NCBI GenBank assembly: GCA_021463315.1
Contig: JAJTXO010000067.1
Coordinates: 1 to 11,760, forward strand
Direction: 5' to 3'
Origin: Caldilineales bacterium
Lineage (GTDB): Bacteria; Chloroflexota; Anaerolineae; JAAEKA01
DNA length: 11,760 nt
Shown piece after piece: positions 1 to 7,290 of the stretch (position 1 is the first letter of the stretch; the number at the start of each line of letters is the position of its first letter). The notes under the pieces are model-generated. The model was not told the DNA's origin. It made no database searches and worked only from the letters and a program-made list of their open reading frames with translations. Both the position numbers and the translations under genes were made by a program.

Positions 1-894
1 CGCATTCTGAGCATCGACACCGGCCGGGCGCGGGCGCTGGGCTTTGTGCTGGACCTGAAGACCAATGGCACCCTGCTGACCCCTGAGAGCGCCGACCGCA
101 TGGCCGCCCTGGCGCCGACCCAGGTGGACATCAGCCTGCTGGGCGCCAGCGAGGCTACCTTTGACGCGGTGGCCCGCAGCAAGCACACCCTGAGCCGCGT
201 GCTGCGCGGCGTGCGGCTGTTGCAGGAGCGCGGCGTGCGGGTCAAGCTGAACACCCTGCTGCTGGATCTGAACGTGGCCGAGCGCGGCCAGATGGTGGAG
301 TTGGCGCAGCAGTTGGGCGTGGTGTACGAACAGGTCTTCAAGATCTCGGCGGCCGACGACAGCAGCGACCGGGCAGGACAACACCAGCTTGGCCAGTGGC
401 AGATGACCGCGCTGTTCCAGGCCGATCAGACCCCCTTTCGGCCGGCTGTGCGCAACGCCGAGAGCCGCACCTGCCAGGTGGGACTTTCCTCCTGTTTGGT
501 CAGCCCCTACGGCGAGGTCTATCCCTGCAACGAGCTGCGCATCTCGGCCGGGAACCTTCGCCGCCAGGCCTTCGCCGAGATCTGGGCCAACGCCCCCATC
601 TTGCAGGAGCTGCGCACGCGGCACGTCGGAGCGAACTTGCCCGAATGCCGGGTCTGCCCCATCAACGCCTACTGCGAGGGGCGCTGCTCGGGGCTGGCCT
701 GGAAGGAGCATGGCGATCTGTACGGCGGGCAGAGCCTGGCCTGCCAGCAGGCGCAGGCCCGCTTCGAGCAGCAACACCCAGGCCAGATCGCGCCGCAGAC
801 CCCCTTGCAGGCGCGCCGCAGGCAGACCGACACCCCCCTGCCAACGTCCACCCACGGTGGTCAACGGCAGTTCATTCCCCTGCTGGGCGTCTGA
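1..894 (+). CDS. Radical SAM/SPASM domain peptide maturase (5' end outside window)
   Basis: The frame is open from base 1, so this is the last 297 codons of a longer gene; the radical SAM CxxxCxxC motif must lie upstream. What is visible is the later part of the barrel (a DLKTNGTLLTP strand-turn, then DISLLGASEATFDAV, then an RGVRVKLNTLLL strand) followed by a complete SPASM auxiliary-cluster domain. Its cysteine codons start at 472, 493, 526, 646, 655, 673, 685 and 742. This gives C-x10-C with a YGEVYPC turn, then CX2CX5CX3C, then CX18C, close to the textbook SPASM pattern that binds two extra 4Fe-4S clusters. A GNLRRQAFAEIW stretch between the cysteine groups is also typical. SPASM enzymes usually modify ribosomal peptides or enzyme subunits; the small ORF directly downstream is the obvious candidate substrate. 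A hydrophilic tail of about 45 residues follows the last Cys. Family assignment is firm; the exact reaction cannot be read. Confidence 0.93.
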   Translation, partial: RILSIDTGRARALGFVLDLKTNGTLLTPESADRMAALAPTQVDISLLGASEATFDAVARSKHTLSRVLRGVRLLQERGVRVKLNTLLLDLNVAERGQMVELAQQLGVVYEQVFKISAADDSSDRAGQHQLGQWQMTALFQADQTPFRPAVRNAESRTCQVGLSSCLVSPYGEVYPCNELRISAGNLRRQAFAEIWANAPILQELRTRHVGANLPECRVCPINAYCEGRCSGLAWKEHGDLYGGQSLACQQAQARFEQQHPGQIAPQTPLQARRRQTDTPLPTSTHGGQRQFIPLLGV

Positions 895-948
895 ACGCCG
901 GCAGGCCAGCCCATCAGACCAGGCTTTCCTGGAACTCTGAATCGCCGC

Positions 949-956
949 AAGGAGAG
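949..956 (+). promoter_or_regulatory. Ribosome binding site of the small peptide gene
   Basis: AAGGAGAG lies 5 bases before the ATG at 962. This near-consensus Shine-Dalgarno sequence is the main reason for accepting the 68-codon ORF as a real gene and for choosing this start over the internal ATG at codon 10. Confidence 0.75.
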
Positions 957-961
957 CACTC

Positions 962-1168
962 ATGTCCTCATCGAACAGCGCCGCGTCTATGGATCCCTTG
1001 GCGTTTCCGGCCAAGGCCCCGTGGGAAGATCCCGCCATCACCCTGGAGCGCAGGCTGGATGCACGTGCGCAAACTGGCCCACCTACGGGCGGTCCACCCA
1101 CTATGGGAGCGGACTACGGTTTTCTTGGTCCGCTAGGTCTATCGCCTGGGGCCGGTGGACTCTGCTGA
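962..1168 (+). CDS. Candidate RiPP precursor peptide, 68 aa
   Basis: This small ORF sits 67 bases after the SPASM maturase and 39 bases before the C25 protease gene, with a strong ribosome binding site. The product splits into two halves. Residues 1-37 are leader-like: polar N-terminus, then a segment containing P20-W21-E22 and ITLERRLDARAQ (26-37), charged and probably helical. Residues 38-68 are core-like: 12 Gly and 7 Pro, a GPPTGGPP stretch (39-46), a Y52-G-F54 pair, the repeat-like FLGPLGLSPG (54-63), and a single Cys as the last residue (C68). There is no signal peptide or membrane segment. Leader/core polarity, size and position next to a radical SAM/SPASM gene are what is expected of a ribosomally made peptide that is post-translationally modified. 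I do not recognise a named family. A Gly-Gly at 43-44 could be a leader cleavage site, but this is a guess. The alternative is a fortuitous ORF in GC-rich DNA; the ribosome binding site and tight spacing argue against that. Confidence 0.62.
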   Translation: MSSSNSAASMDPLAFPAKAPWEDPAITLERRLDARAQTGPPTGGPPTMGADYGFLGPLGLSPGAGGLC

Positions 1169-1207
1169 GCTTGGGCTGATTCATCAGGTGGCGCTAGGGA
1201 GAGTGCG

Positions 1208-4200
1208 ATGCCGACCCAGACACGATCTCGGATGATCCTGGCGGCGGCGGCGGTTGTGGGACTGCTGCTGCCGCTGCCGCCTGCCCAGAGCGCAGCGCAG
1301 CCGGTGGTTTCGCTGCGGGTGCAGACGCCAGTCTATCAGCTTGTCGGCAACGATTTGAGCGTGCCTGGCTATGACAGCAACGCGGTTCCGGGCGCGCCGG
1401 CGCTGCCGGTCTGGAGCACCGTGGTCGAGCTGCCGCCCGAAGGCGACTGGTGGATCGAACAGAGCTCACCCGAAGCACAGGTGTTGGCGCAGTCGGTCGC
1501 GATCGCTGCAGTTCCGACGCCTGATGTGGACGTCGCGGCGGGGATCGACTGGGTCAACGGCGATAACTTGCCAGCGGTTCCTCCGACTATCAATCGTCCC
1601 GATCCGGCCATCTATGGGACAAACGCCTTCTATCCTTCGTCGCCTGTGGTGGCGGGAGCTGAACAGTGGCAGCGCGGCCGGCGTCTGCTGGCCTTGCGCG
1701 TCTTTCCCTTTCAATATAACCCGGTCACAGGAGCGCTGCGCTATCACCCGGATGTGCAGATCAGCATCCACAGCGCACCCGGCGCGGTGCAGCCTGCGCC
1801 AGCACAGGCCACGCTGGAGGCCAGCAATCCCGCGGCCAGCACACCCGGCAGCCTGCGCATCCGCACCGGCCAGCGCGGCCTCTATCGGCTGAGCTACGAC
1901 GAGCTGTTGGCGGCCGGTGTGCCGCTGCCTGGCGTGGATCCGGCCTCCTTTGCTTTCTCCTACCTGGGCCAGCCGGTGGCTATTGAGGTCAGCGGCGAGG
2001 AGGATGGCCGTTTCGACCCCGGCGACCTGGTGATCTTCTACGCTCAGCCCTACGAGGGGCGCTATCAAACCGACAACGTCTACTGGTTCAGCTACGGCGA
2101 CGCCCCGGGCCTGCGCATGGCGACGCGCGCGGTGACCCCCACCGGCAGCGAGCCGCTGGTCACCACCATCACCCAGACGCTGCACGCGGAGTTCGACCGC
2201 CTCTATCAGAGCACCTTCCCGCGGCCGCGCGACGCCGACCACTGGTTCGACACCCCGCTCAGCCCCGACATTGCCAGCGCACAGACGGTGACGCGCAGCT
2301 ACGAGCTGGCGCTGGACGACGCGCTGGCCGAGGGGACGCTGCGCATCCGAGCCGCGCTGCACGGCGGCGCCAACCGGCCAGCCAACCCCGACAAGTCGAT
2401 AGCCATCGCGCTCAATGGACATCCGGTGGCTACCCACCAGTGGGAAGGGTTGACCTATCACCTGTCGGAGGACAGCGCGCCGGCCGCCTGGCTGGACGGC
2501 GCGCCCAACCGCCTGCACCTGGTGGCAGGCGTTGCCCAGTTGCCTGGCATCGACTTCTATTCGGTGTCGCCTGACTGGGTGCGGGTCAGCTATCCGGCGC
2601 TGGCCGACGCCGAGGGAGACGCGATCTACATCGAGGGAACCGCGGCCGGCGCCAACCAGGTGCAGATCAGCGGCTGGAGCACGCCGGAGGTGCAGGTCTA
2701 CGAGCTGCGCGACCCTGACCGGCCGGTGCGCATTCTGACCACCGCGGCCGAGCCGGCCGGCGGCGGCTACAGCGTCAGCTTCTGGGACGCGGCGCTGCCG
2801 GGGCCGACCTATGCGCTGAGCACCCGCGCTGCGCTGCGCACACCGCTGGCCATCGAGCCGGACACGCCGTCGAGCTGGGGCACGCCCGACCATGAAGCCG
2901 ACTACATCGCCATCGTCCACCCCTCGCTGCAAAGCGCCATCGACCCGTTGCTGGCCCACCGCGCGGCCGAGGGGCTGCGCATTGCCAAGGTGGACGTGCA
3001 GGACATCTACGACGAGTTCAGCTACGGCCGCCGCGACCCCGAGGCCATCCGCAGCTTCCTCAGCTACGCCTACCACCACTGGAACACCTTCGCGACCCAG
3101 GCCCCAGCCCCCAGCCCCCAGTCCCTGGTCCCTCCCCCCCAATACGTCCTGCTGGTCGGCGATGGCCACTATGACTTCACCGGCGTCAGCGGTGTGACGC
3201 TGCCCAACCTGATCCCCCCTTACCTGGCCCACGTGGATCCCTGGATGGGAGAGACGCTGGCCGACAACCGCTATGTCACCGTGGACGGCCCCGACGATAT
3301 CCTGCCTGACATGGCCATCGGACGCATCCCGGCCAACACGCCGGCCGACGTGGCCGCGGTGGCGGACAAGGTCATCGCCTACGAGGCGGCCGCGCCAGCC
3401 GGCGCGTGGCAGGAGCGCGTTGTCTTCGTCGCCGACAGCAACCTGGACCCAGCCGGCAACTTCCACGCCATGTCCGACGACGTGCGGCTGAACTGGCTGC
3501 CGGCCGGCTACGACGATCGCACCATCTACTACAACCGCGACTATTTCAGTGGGCCGGCGATGAATGCAGCGGTTATAGACGCGTTCAACCAGGGTGCGCT
3601 GCTGCTGCAATGGAACGGCCATAGCTCCCGGTTCCGCTGGGGCGCATACACGGCGCTCAACTACACCGACCCACCGCTGTTCGACGCCAACGATCGCTGG
3701 CCGGCCACCATCCACTATACCTGCTTCTCCGGCTATTTCGGCAACCTGGCCTTCAACCGCCAGGCGCTGGGCGAGGTGCTGCTGCTAACCCCGCAGCGGG
3801 GCGCGATCGCTGACATGTCGCCCAGCGGCCAGCACGTGGGCTGGACGCTGCTGCAGGTCAATCAAGGGCTGGCTCAGGCGCTCTTCCAAGAGCGGGTCGA
3901 GCGCATGGGGCCGGCCATCGACGCGGCCAAGCTGTACTACTACAGCCAAACCGGCGGCTTTCTGGATGTGATCGACACCATGATCCACTTCGGCGATCCC
4001 GCCCTCAAGATGCGGCTGCCCGGCCCGCAGTTGGCTGGCTCTACCCTGGCCGTCAGCCGCGCCTGGGCCCCGCCGGGCGTGCCCATCACGGTCACCGCCA
4101 CGCTGACCAGCACGGCCGCGGTCAGCGCCACCGCTCAGCTCACCCTGCCCCTGCCGGCCGGGCTGGGCGAGCCAACCAACCTGGGCGCCAGCTCCGCCGG

Positions 4201-4561
4201 CGCGCTGTACGACCCGATCAGCCGGCAGATCACCTGGAGCGGCGCCGTTGCGGCCGGCGCGGCCGAGTGGGTCGCCTTCCGCAGCGCGCTGCTGCCTGAG
4301 GCGGCTGCCTGCGCCCAGGCCACCGTGGCCGGCCAGGCGAGGGATGGGCTGGCCGCGCTGACCCCGCTGGCCGCGGCAGTGCAGGCTGTCACGCCCGACG
4401 TGGACTGCGACGGCGACGTGGATATCGCGGATATCCAACTGGTGACGGCGCACTGGGGCGCGGCCCAGGGCGATCCTGCCTACCACCCGCGCTACGATCT
4501 GGACGGCGACGACGCGATCGATACGCTGGACGTCGTCCGCGCAGCGATCCAGTGGCAGTAG
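1208..4561 (+). CDS. Secreted C25 (gingipain-type) cysteine protease with C-terminal dockerin, 1117 aa
   Basis: Start ATG has AGGGAGAG (1196-1203) four bases upstream. Order of parts: a Sec signal peptide (residues 1-30, basic start, hydrophobic 9-24, cut near QSA|AQ); a propeptide-like beta region to about 200; the domain that usually precedes C25 catalytic domains (from S215: SLRIRTGQRGLYRLSYDEL, later NVYWFSYG); the C25 catalytic domain about 563-940; a DUF11-like beta-sandwich about 944-1060; and a type I dockerin 1064-1117. Catalytic-domain landmarks are YVLLVGDGHYDF (646-657), the GRIP...K...YE motif (705-726), the presumed nucleophile pair H805 (WNGHSS) and C839 (YTCFSGYF), spaced as in gingipains, and FGDPALK (928-934). 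The dockerin has two calcium loops: D1064/D1066/D1068/D1072/D1075 and D1097/D1099/D1101/D1105/D1108. It is exported and acts outside the membrane, probably docked or calcium-stabilised rather than membrane-anchored, since no C-terminal membrane segment is present. Substrate specificity cannot be read. A Pro-rich low-complexity insert (about 632-644) sits just before the first catalytic strand. Confidence 0.92.
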   Translation: MPTQTRSRMILAAAAVVGLLLPLPPAQSAAQPVVSLRVQTPVYQLVGNDLSVPGYDSNAVPGAPALPVWSTVVELPPEGDWWIEQSSPEAQVLAQSVAIAAVPTPDVDVAAGIDWVNGDNLPAVPPTINRPDPAIYGTNAFYPSSPVVAGAEQWQRGRRLLALRVFPFQYNPVTGALRYHPDVQISIHSAPGAVQPAPAQATLEASNPAASTPGSLRIRTGQRGLYRLSYDELLAAGVPLPGVDPASFAFSYLGQPVAIEVSGEEDGRFDPGDLVIFYAQPYEGRYQTDNVYWFSYGDAPGLRMATRAVTPTGSEPLVTTITQTLHAEFDRLYQSTFPRPRDADHWFDTPLSPDIASAQTVTRSYELALDDALAEGTLRIRAALHGGANRPANPDKSIAIALNGHPVATHQWEGLTYHLSEDSAPAAWLDGAPNRLHLVAGVAQLPGIDFYSVSPDWVRVSYPALADAEGDAIYIEGTAAGANQVQISGWSTPEVQVYELRDPDRPVRILTTAAEPAGGGYSVSFWDAALPGPTYALSTRAALRTPLAIEPDTPSSWGTPDHEADYIAIVHPSLQSAIDPLLAHRAAEGLRIAKVDVQDIYDEFSYGRRDPEAIRSFLSYAYHHWNTFATQAPAPSPQSLVPPPQYVLLVGDGHYDFTGVSGVTLPNLIPPYLAHVDPWMGETLADNRYVTVDGPDDILPDMAIGRIPANTPADVAAVADKVIAYEAAAPAGAWQERVVFVADSNLDPAGNFHAMSDDVRLNWLPAGYDDRTIYYNRDYFSGPAMNAAVIDAFNQGALLLQWNGHSSRFRWGAYTALNYTDPPLFDANDRWPATIHYTCFSGYFGNLAFNRQALGEVLLLTPQRGAIADMSPSGQHVGWTLLQVNQGLAQALFQERVERMGPAIDAAKLYYYSQTGGFLDVIDTMIHFGDPALKMRLPGPQLAGSTLAVSRAWAPPGVPITVTATLTSTAAVSATAQLTLPLPAGLGEPTNLGASSAGALYDPISRQITWSGAVAAGAAEWVAFRSALLPEAAACAQATVAGQARDGLAALTPLAAAVQAVTPDVDCDGDVDIADIQLVTAHWGAAQGDPAYHPRYDLDGDDAIDTLDVVRAAIQWQ
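3101..3139 (+). repeat. C-rich heptanucleotide repeat inside the C25 gene
   Basis: Three near-identical heptads (GCCCCAG, CCCCCAG, CCCCCAG) are followed by two degenerate ones (TCCCTGG, TCCCTCC) and a run of C. The tract encodes the Pro/Ala/Ser-rich linker at about residues 632-644, immediately before the VLLVGDG strand, and stays in frame. It looks like expansion of a CCCCAGY-type short repeat within a surface loop. Confidence 0.7.
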
Positions 4562-4580
4562 CCTCTGGACAACGACGACT

Positions 4581-4606
4581 TCGCCCGACACCCGGCGTCT
4601 GGGCGA
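4581..4606 (+). other. Intergenic hairpin between the two protease genes
   Basis: TCGCCC (4581-4586) pairs with GGGCGA (4601-4606), and GAC (4587-4589) with GTC (4597-4599), with one bulged T and a 7-base loop. No T-tract follows. It could be a weak attenuator or mRNA-stability element in the 114-base gap; it is not convincing as a terminator. Confidence 0.35.
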
Positions 4607-4662
4607 GGTTCTGGCGGATGAGGACAAGTTCCCAGGGAGCGCCGGGAGCCCAAGCCTTTGAG

Positions 4663-4670
4663 AGAGGAGA
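4663..4670 (+). promoter_or_regulatory. Ribosome binding site deciding the subtilase start
   Basis: GAGGAGA-type purine run ends five bases before the ATG at 4676. A TTG six codons upstream (4658) would translate through this site, so the ATG is preferred; it also begins a clean signal peptide. Confidence 0.7.
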
Positions 4671-4675
4671 TCACC

Positions 4676-7150
4676 ATGACACCGACTGTTCACACCCACT
4701 GGTATCGTATCGTCCTGGCCGCGCTGCTGATCGCGCTGCTGGCGACGCCGTTGAGCGCGGCGCTGGCTGGCCCGGAGCAGCCTGGCGCGCAGCAGGCCAT
4801 CCCGCTGCCCCCCGGCGCAAACGTGGCCGTTGAACTGGAGCGACCCGCGGCCGCCAAGAGCGAGCTCCGGCTGGAATCGGCCCTGGCGCAGATCGCGGCC
4901 GCCTACCAGACCAACGATCTGGCCACACTGGCCACCTTCGGCGGCCAGCGCCATGTGGACCTGGCTCAGGGGACCGCGCGGGTCATCCTGGAGATGGACG
5001 TCGACCCGCAGGCCCACCCGGCGGGCGGGCCGACCTACGAGCAGGTGGCGTTGCCCAATGGGCAGATGGCCACCATCGAGCACGCGCCGGCCATCGCCAT
5101 CCGTCCAGACCTGGCGGCCGCGATTGCAGCCACCGGCGCCAGCTACGAGACCGCCTACGAGAGCTGGGTGCAGGTGCTGGCGCCCTTCGGCAGCCTGGAG
5201 GCGCTGAGCAAGATCGAAGGGGTGCGCTACGTGCGCCTCCCTTTCCCGGCGCAGCAGGACGCGCTGCCAGCCCAGAGCGCCGCGCCCGACCAGGCGCCGC
5301 AGGTCGGCGCGCAGACCACCCAGGGTGTCAGCCTGACTAACATCGACGACTGGCACAGCGCGGGCTGGGACGGCACGGGGATCAGTTTGGCGGTGTTCGA
5401 CTTCGGCTTCACCAACTGGACGGAGCGCAAGACCAGTGGCGACCTGCCGTCAGGAACCGTACCGAAGGATTTCAGCGCGGGCTTTGACTTCACTGCCAAC
5501 AGCAACCAGGGGACTGCGGGCTACACTCACGGCACAGCCTGCGCCGAGATCGCCTACGACATGGCGCCGAACGCGACGGTCTATCTGTACGCCTTCAACA
5601 CCGAAGTCGAGTTTGGCAACGCGGTCAATGACTATCGCACCACTGTCAGCGGCAACCGGGTTGCCTCGATGTCCATCAGCTGGGTCAACGCCGGGCCGTA
5701 CGACGGGACAGGTTCCATCAACACCATCGTCAACAACGCGCAGAGCTCGGGCATCTTCTGGGCCAATTCGGCCGGCAACCAGCAGCGCTCGCATCACTCC
5801 TGGACGTCAGCGCAGATTAGCAGCACTGACGCCGTGGCCTTCGGCACAGGGAATATCCAGGGCATTGGCCGTATTCCGGGCTCTCTATGGAACATTTCCA
5901 GCGGCACCACCTTGAGAATCTTTCTGGAATGGAACGACTGGAACGCCACCCGCACCGGCAACCTGAATCACATCGACTACAATGTGGAGTTGTATCGCTG
6001 GACAGGGAGTGTTTGGAGCTTTATTGCGGGGTCTTATGAGAATCAGTGCAGCTCATCGGTGGTTCCCACTGAAGCCATCGCTTACACTGTGCCAGCTGGT
6101 GGGCCTTATGGCTACGGGATCGCCATCTGGCGCGATCAGGGTGGCGGCAGTTGCCCCAACAACTTCGGCCACTGGATGCAGCTCCATACCTTCAACAGCT
6201 TCTGGACGTCCGGCACCGGAGCAAACTATGCCTTCTGGTACAACAACACCTGCAACAGCATCACCATTCCCGCCGACGGCGACAGCGCCGTGGCCGTCGG
6301 CGCGACCTTCTGGGGCGAGGATAGCAACGCTACCTACACCTACGGCCTGGAAACCTTCTCCAGCCTGGGGCCGCGCAACGCCAGCGGCGGCGGCAATCCC
6401 GGCGCCGCGGTCAACAAGCCCGACGTGGTCGCGCCGGACGGGGTGAGCACCGTCACCTACGGCGCCAGCAACAACCAGGCGTATCGCATCGCGACGTCCA
6501 CGGGTTTCTTTGGCACCTCCGCCTCGGCGCCGCATGTGGCCGGCATGGCCGCGGCCATCTGGGAGATCGACCCCTCCGCGCCTATGAGCACCGTGCGCGC
6601 CTACATCCAGAGCCAGGCGCTCTATAAGGCCGACGGCGGAACGTGCGGCGGCAGCATGGCGCAGAACAACCGCTTCGGCTGGGGCCGCATCAACCTGAGC
6701 ACCCCCACCGCCATCACCCTGGCCGAGTTCTATGCCCAGCAGGTGGCAGATCACGTGCAGGTGAGCTGGGAGACGGTCAGCGAGATCGACAACCGCGGCT
6801 TCAACCTCTATCGCGGCGCCGATCCGGCCGGGCCGGACCGCCAGCTCAACACTGAACTGATCCCGTCGCAGGGACAGGGCAGCCCCAGCGGCTTCTCCTA
6901 CACCTGGGACGACCACGCCGACCTGGAGCCGAACACGATCTACTTCTACTGGCTGGAGGATGTCAGCATCGGTGGGTCCACCACCATGCACGGGCCGGTG
7001 AGCGTGATCTACATGGCGCCGACCGCGGTGACGGTCAGCGGCGTGCAGGCCGCGCCGGTCGCGCCGGCTGCGCTGCCGCTGGTTGGCGCGCTGCTGGCGC
7101 TGCTGACGCCGCTGGCCGCGGTGGGGCTGCGGCGGAGAACCGCGGATTAG
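4676..7150 (+). CDS. Secreted S8 subtilisin-like serine protease with C-terminal anchor module, 824 aa
   Basis: Signal peptide residues 1-31 (hydrophobic 12-23, cut near ALA|GP). A propeptide-like region follows to about 215. The catalytic triad is clear: D242 in AVFDFGF, H285 in YTHGTACAEIAYDMAP, oxyanion-hole N368 in ANSAGN, and S615 in GTSASAPHVAGMAAAIW. About 246 residues separate N368 and S615, far more than the roughly 65 in classical subtilisin. The extra segment (about 385-535) is rich in aromatic beta strands (IFLEWNDW, NVELYRW) and Cys residues and resembles an inserted jelly-roll. Residues 677-790 form a fibronectin-like module with ETVSEIDNRGFNLYRG, also found in the next gene. 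The C-terminus is a membrane segment (about 798-818) followed by RRRTAD, like a sorting or anchoring tail, so the enzyme is probably held at the cell surface. It lies 114 bases after the C25 gene with no obvious promoter between, so co-transcription is plausible. The last three codons and stop fall inside a 42-bp tandem repeat. Confidence 0.94.
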   Translation: MTPTVHTHWYRIVLAALLIALLATPLSAALAGPEQPGAQQAIPLPPGANVAVELERPAAAKSELRLESALAQIAAAYQTNDLATLATFGGQRHVDLAQGTARVILEMDVDPQAHPAGGPTYEQVALPNGQMATIEHAPAIAIRPDLAAAIAATGASYETAYESWVQVLAPFGSLEALSKIEGVRYVRLPFPAQQDALPAQSAAPDQAPQVGAQTTQGVSLTNIDDWHSAGWDGTGISLAVFDFGFTNWTERKTSGDLPSGTVPKDFSAGFDFTANSNQGTAGYTHGTACAEIAYDMAPNATVYLYAFNTEVEFGNAVNDYRTTVSGNRVASMSISWVNAGPYDGTGSINTIVNNAQSSGIFWANSAGNQQRSHHSWTSAQISSTDAVAFGTGNIQGIGRIPGSLWNISSGTTLRIFLEWNDWNATRTGNLNHIDYNVELYRWTGSVWSFIAGSYENQCSSSVVPTEAIAYTVPAGGPYGYGIAIWRDQGGGSCPNNFGHWMQLHTFNSFWTSGTGANYAFWYNNTCNSITIPADGDSAVAVGATFWGEDSNATYTYGLETFSSLGPRNASGGGNPGAAVNKPDVVAPDGVSTVTYGASNNQAYRIATSTGFFGTSASAPHVAGMAAAIWEIDPSAPMSTVRAYIQSQALYKADGGTCGGSMAQNNRFGWGRINLSTPTAITLAEFYAQQVADHVQVSWETVSEIDNRGFNLYRGADPAGPDRQLNTELIPSQGQGSPSGFSYTWDDHADLEPNTIYFYWLEDVSIGGSTTMHGPVSVIYMAPTAVTVSGVQAAPVAPAALPLVGALLALLTPLAAVGLRRRTAD
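6704..7045 (+). repeat. Copy 1 of a 342-bp coding repeat (C-terminal fibronectin-like module)
   Basis: Encodes 114 residues at the end of the subtilase. It aligns without any gap to 9932-10273 in the next gene. Bases 6761-6810 are identical to 9989-10038 over 50 bases. The module carries WETVSEIDNRGFNLYRG, LIPSQGQGSPSGF, YTWDDHADL and HGPVSV. Confidence 0.9.
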
Positions 7151-7227
7151 CAGAAGACGCGGATCGGAGCGAGGCGCGGATCCGCGGATTAGCAGAGGAC
7201 GCGGATCGGAGCGAGGCGCGGATCCGC
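7140..7227 (+). repeat. 42-bp tandem repeat, two copies plus a stub
   Basis: Units at 7140-7181 and 7182-7223 differ at a single base (AGAAGAC versus AGAGGAC), followed by four bases of a third unit. Unit 1 supplies the stop codon of the subtilase (TAG, 7148-7150). The unit junction contains the perfect 12-base palindrome CGCGGATCCGCG (7175-7186), and a 10-base version recurs at 7218-7227. Confidence 0.88.
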
Positions 7228-7258
7228 TGAGAGCGTGAAGCGTTCTTGGCCATGAAAC

Positions 7259-7290
7259 CAAGCCCCGGAAAAGAGCTTTTCCGGGGCTTG
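7259..7290 (+). terminator. Strong hairpin, probable terminator of the protease block
   Basis: A perfect 14-bp stem (7259-7272 with 7277-7290) closes a GAGC tetraloop. The upper stem is four A-T pairs and the lower stem is GC-rich. Only a weakly T-rich stretch (TGCATTGTCGT) follows, so it may act as an intrinsic terminator, or stop or protect transcripts in both directions. Confidence 0.65.

Noticed and set aside
396..1136. 246-codon + frame overlapping the maturase and the small peptide gene
   Set aside because: It is out of frame with the SPASM cysteines, is Arg/Pro/Ala-rich and has no ribosome binding site.
1466..3715. 749-codon open frame on the minus strand across the C25 gene
   Set aside because: It is antisense to a protease with signal peptide, H805/C839 and dockerin. 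The product is repetitive V/G/R-rich with no domain, as expected for a mirror frame in GC-rich DNA.
4562..4675. Separate promoter for the subtilase gene
   Set aside because: I could not find a TACAAT-like or TTGACA-like pair in the gap, so co-transcription with the C25 gene is the simpler reading.
3785..5356. 523-codon minus-strand open frame spanning the end of C25 and the start of the subtilase
   Set aside because: It overlaps two well-supported genes and their intergenic gap, has no ribosome binding site and no recognisable motif.
7140..7227. CRISPR-like array
   Set aside because: The two units are directly adjacent, with no unique spacers between them, and no cas gene is present.
6053..7261. 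402-codon minus-strand frame starting near the 42-bp repeat
   Set aside because: Its first part is just the translated tandem repeat (RGSAPRSDP units) and the rest is antisense to the catalytic Ser region of the subtilase.
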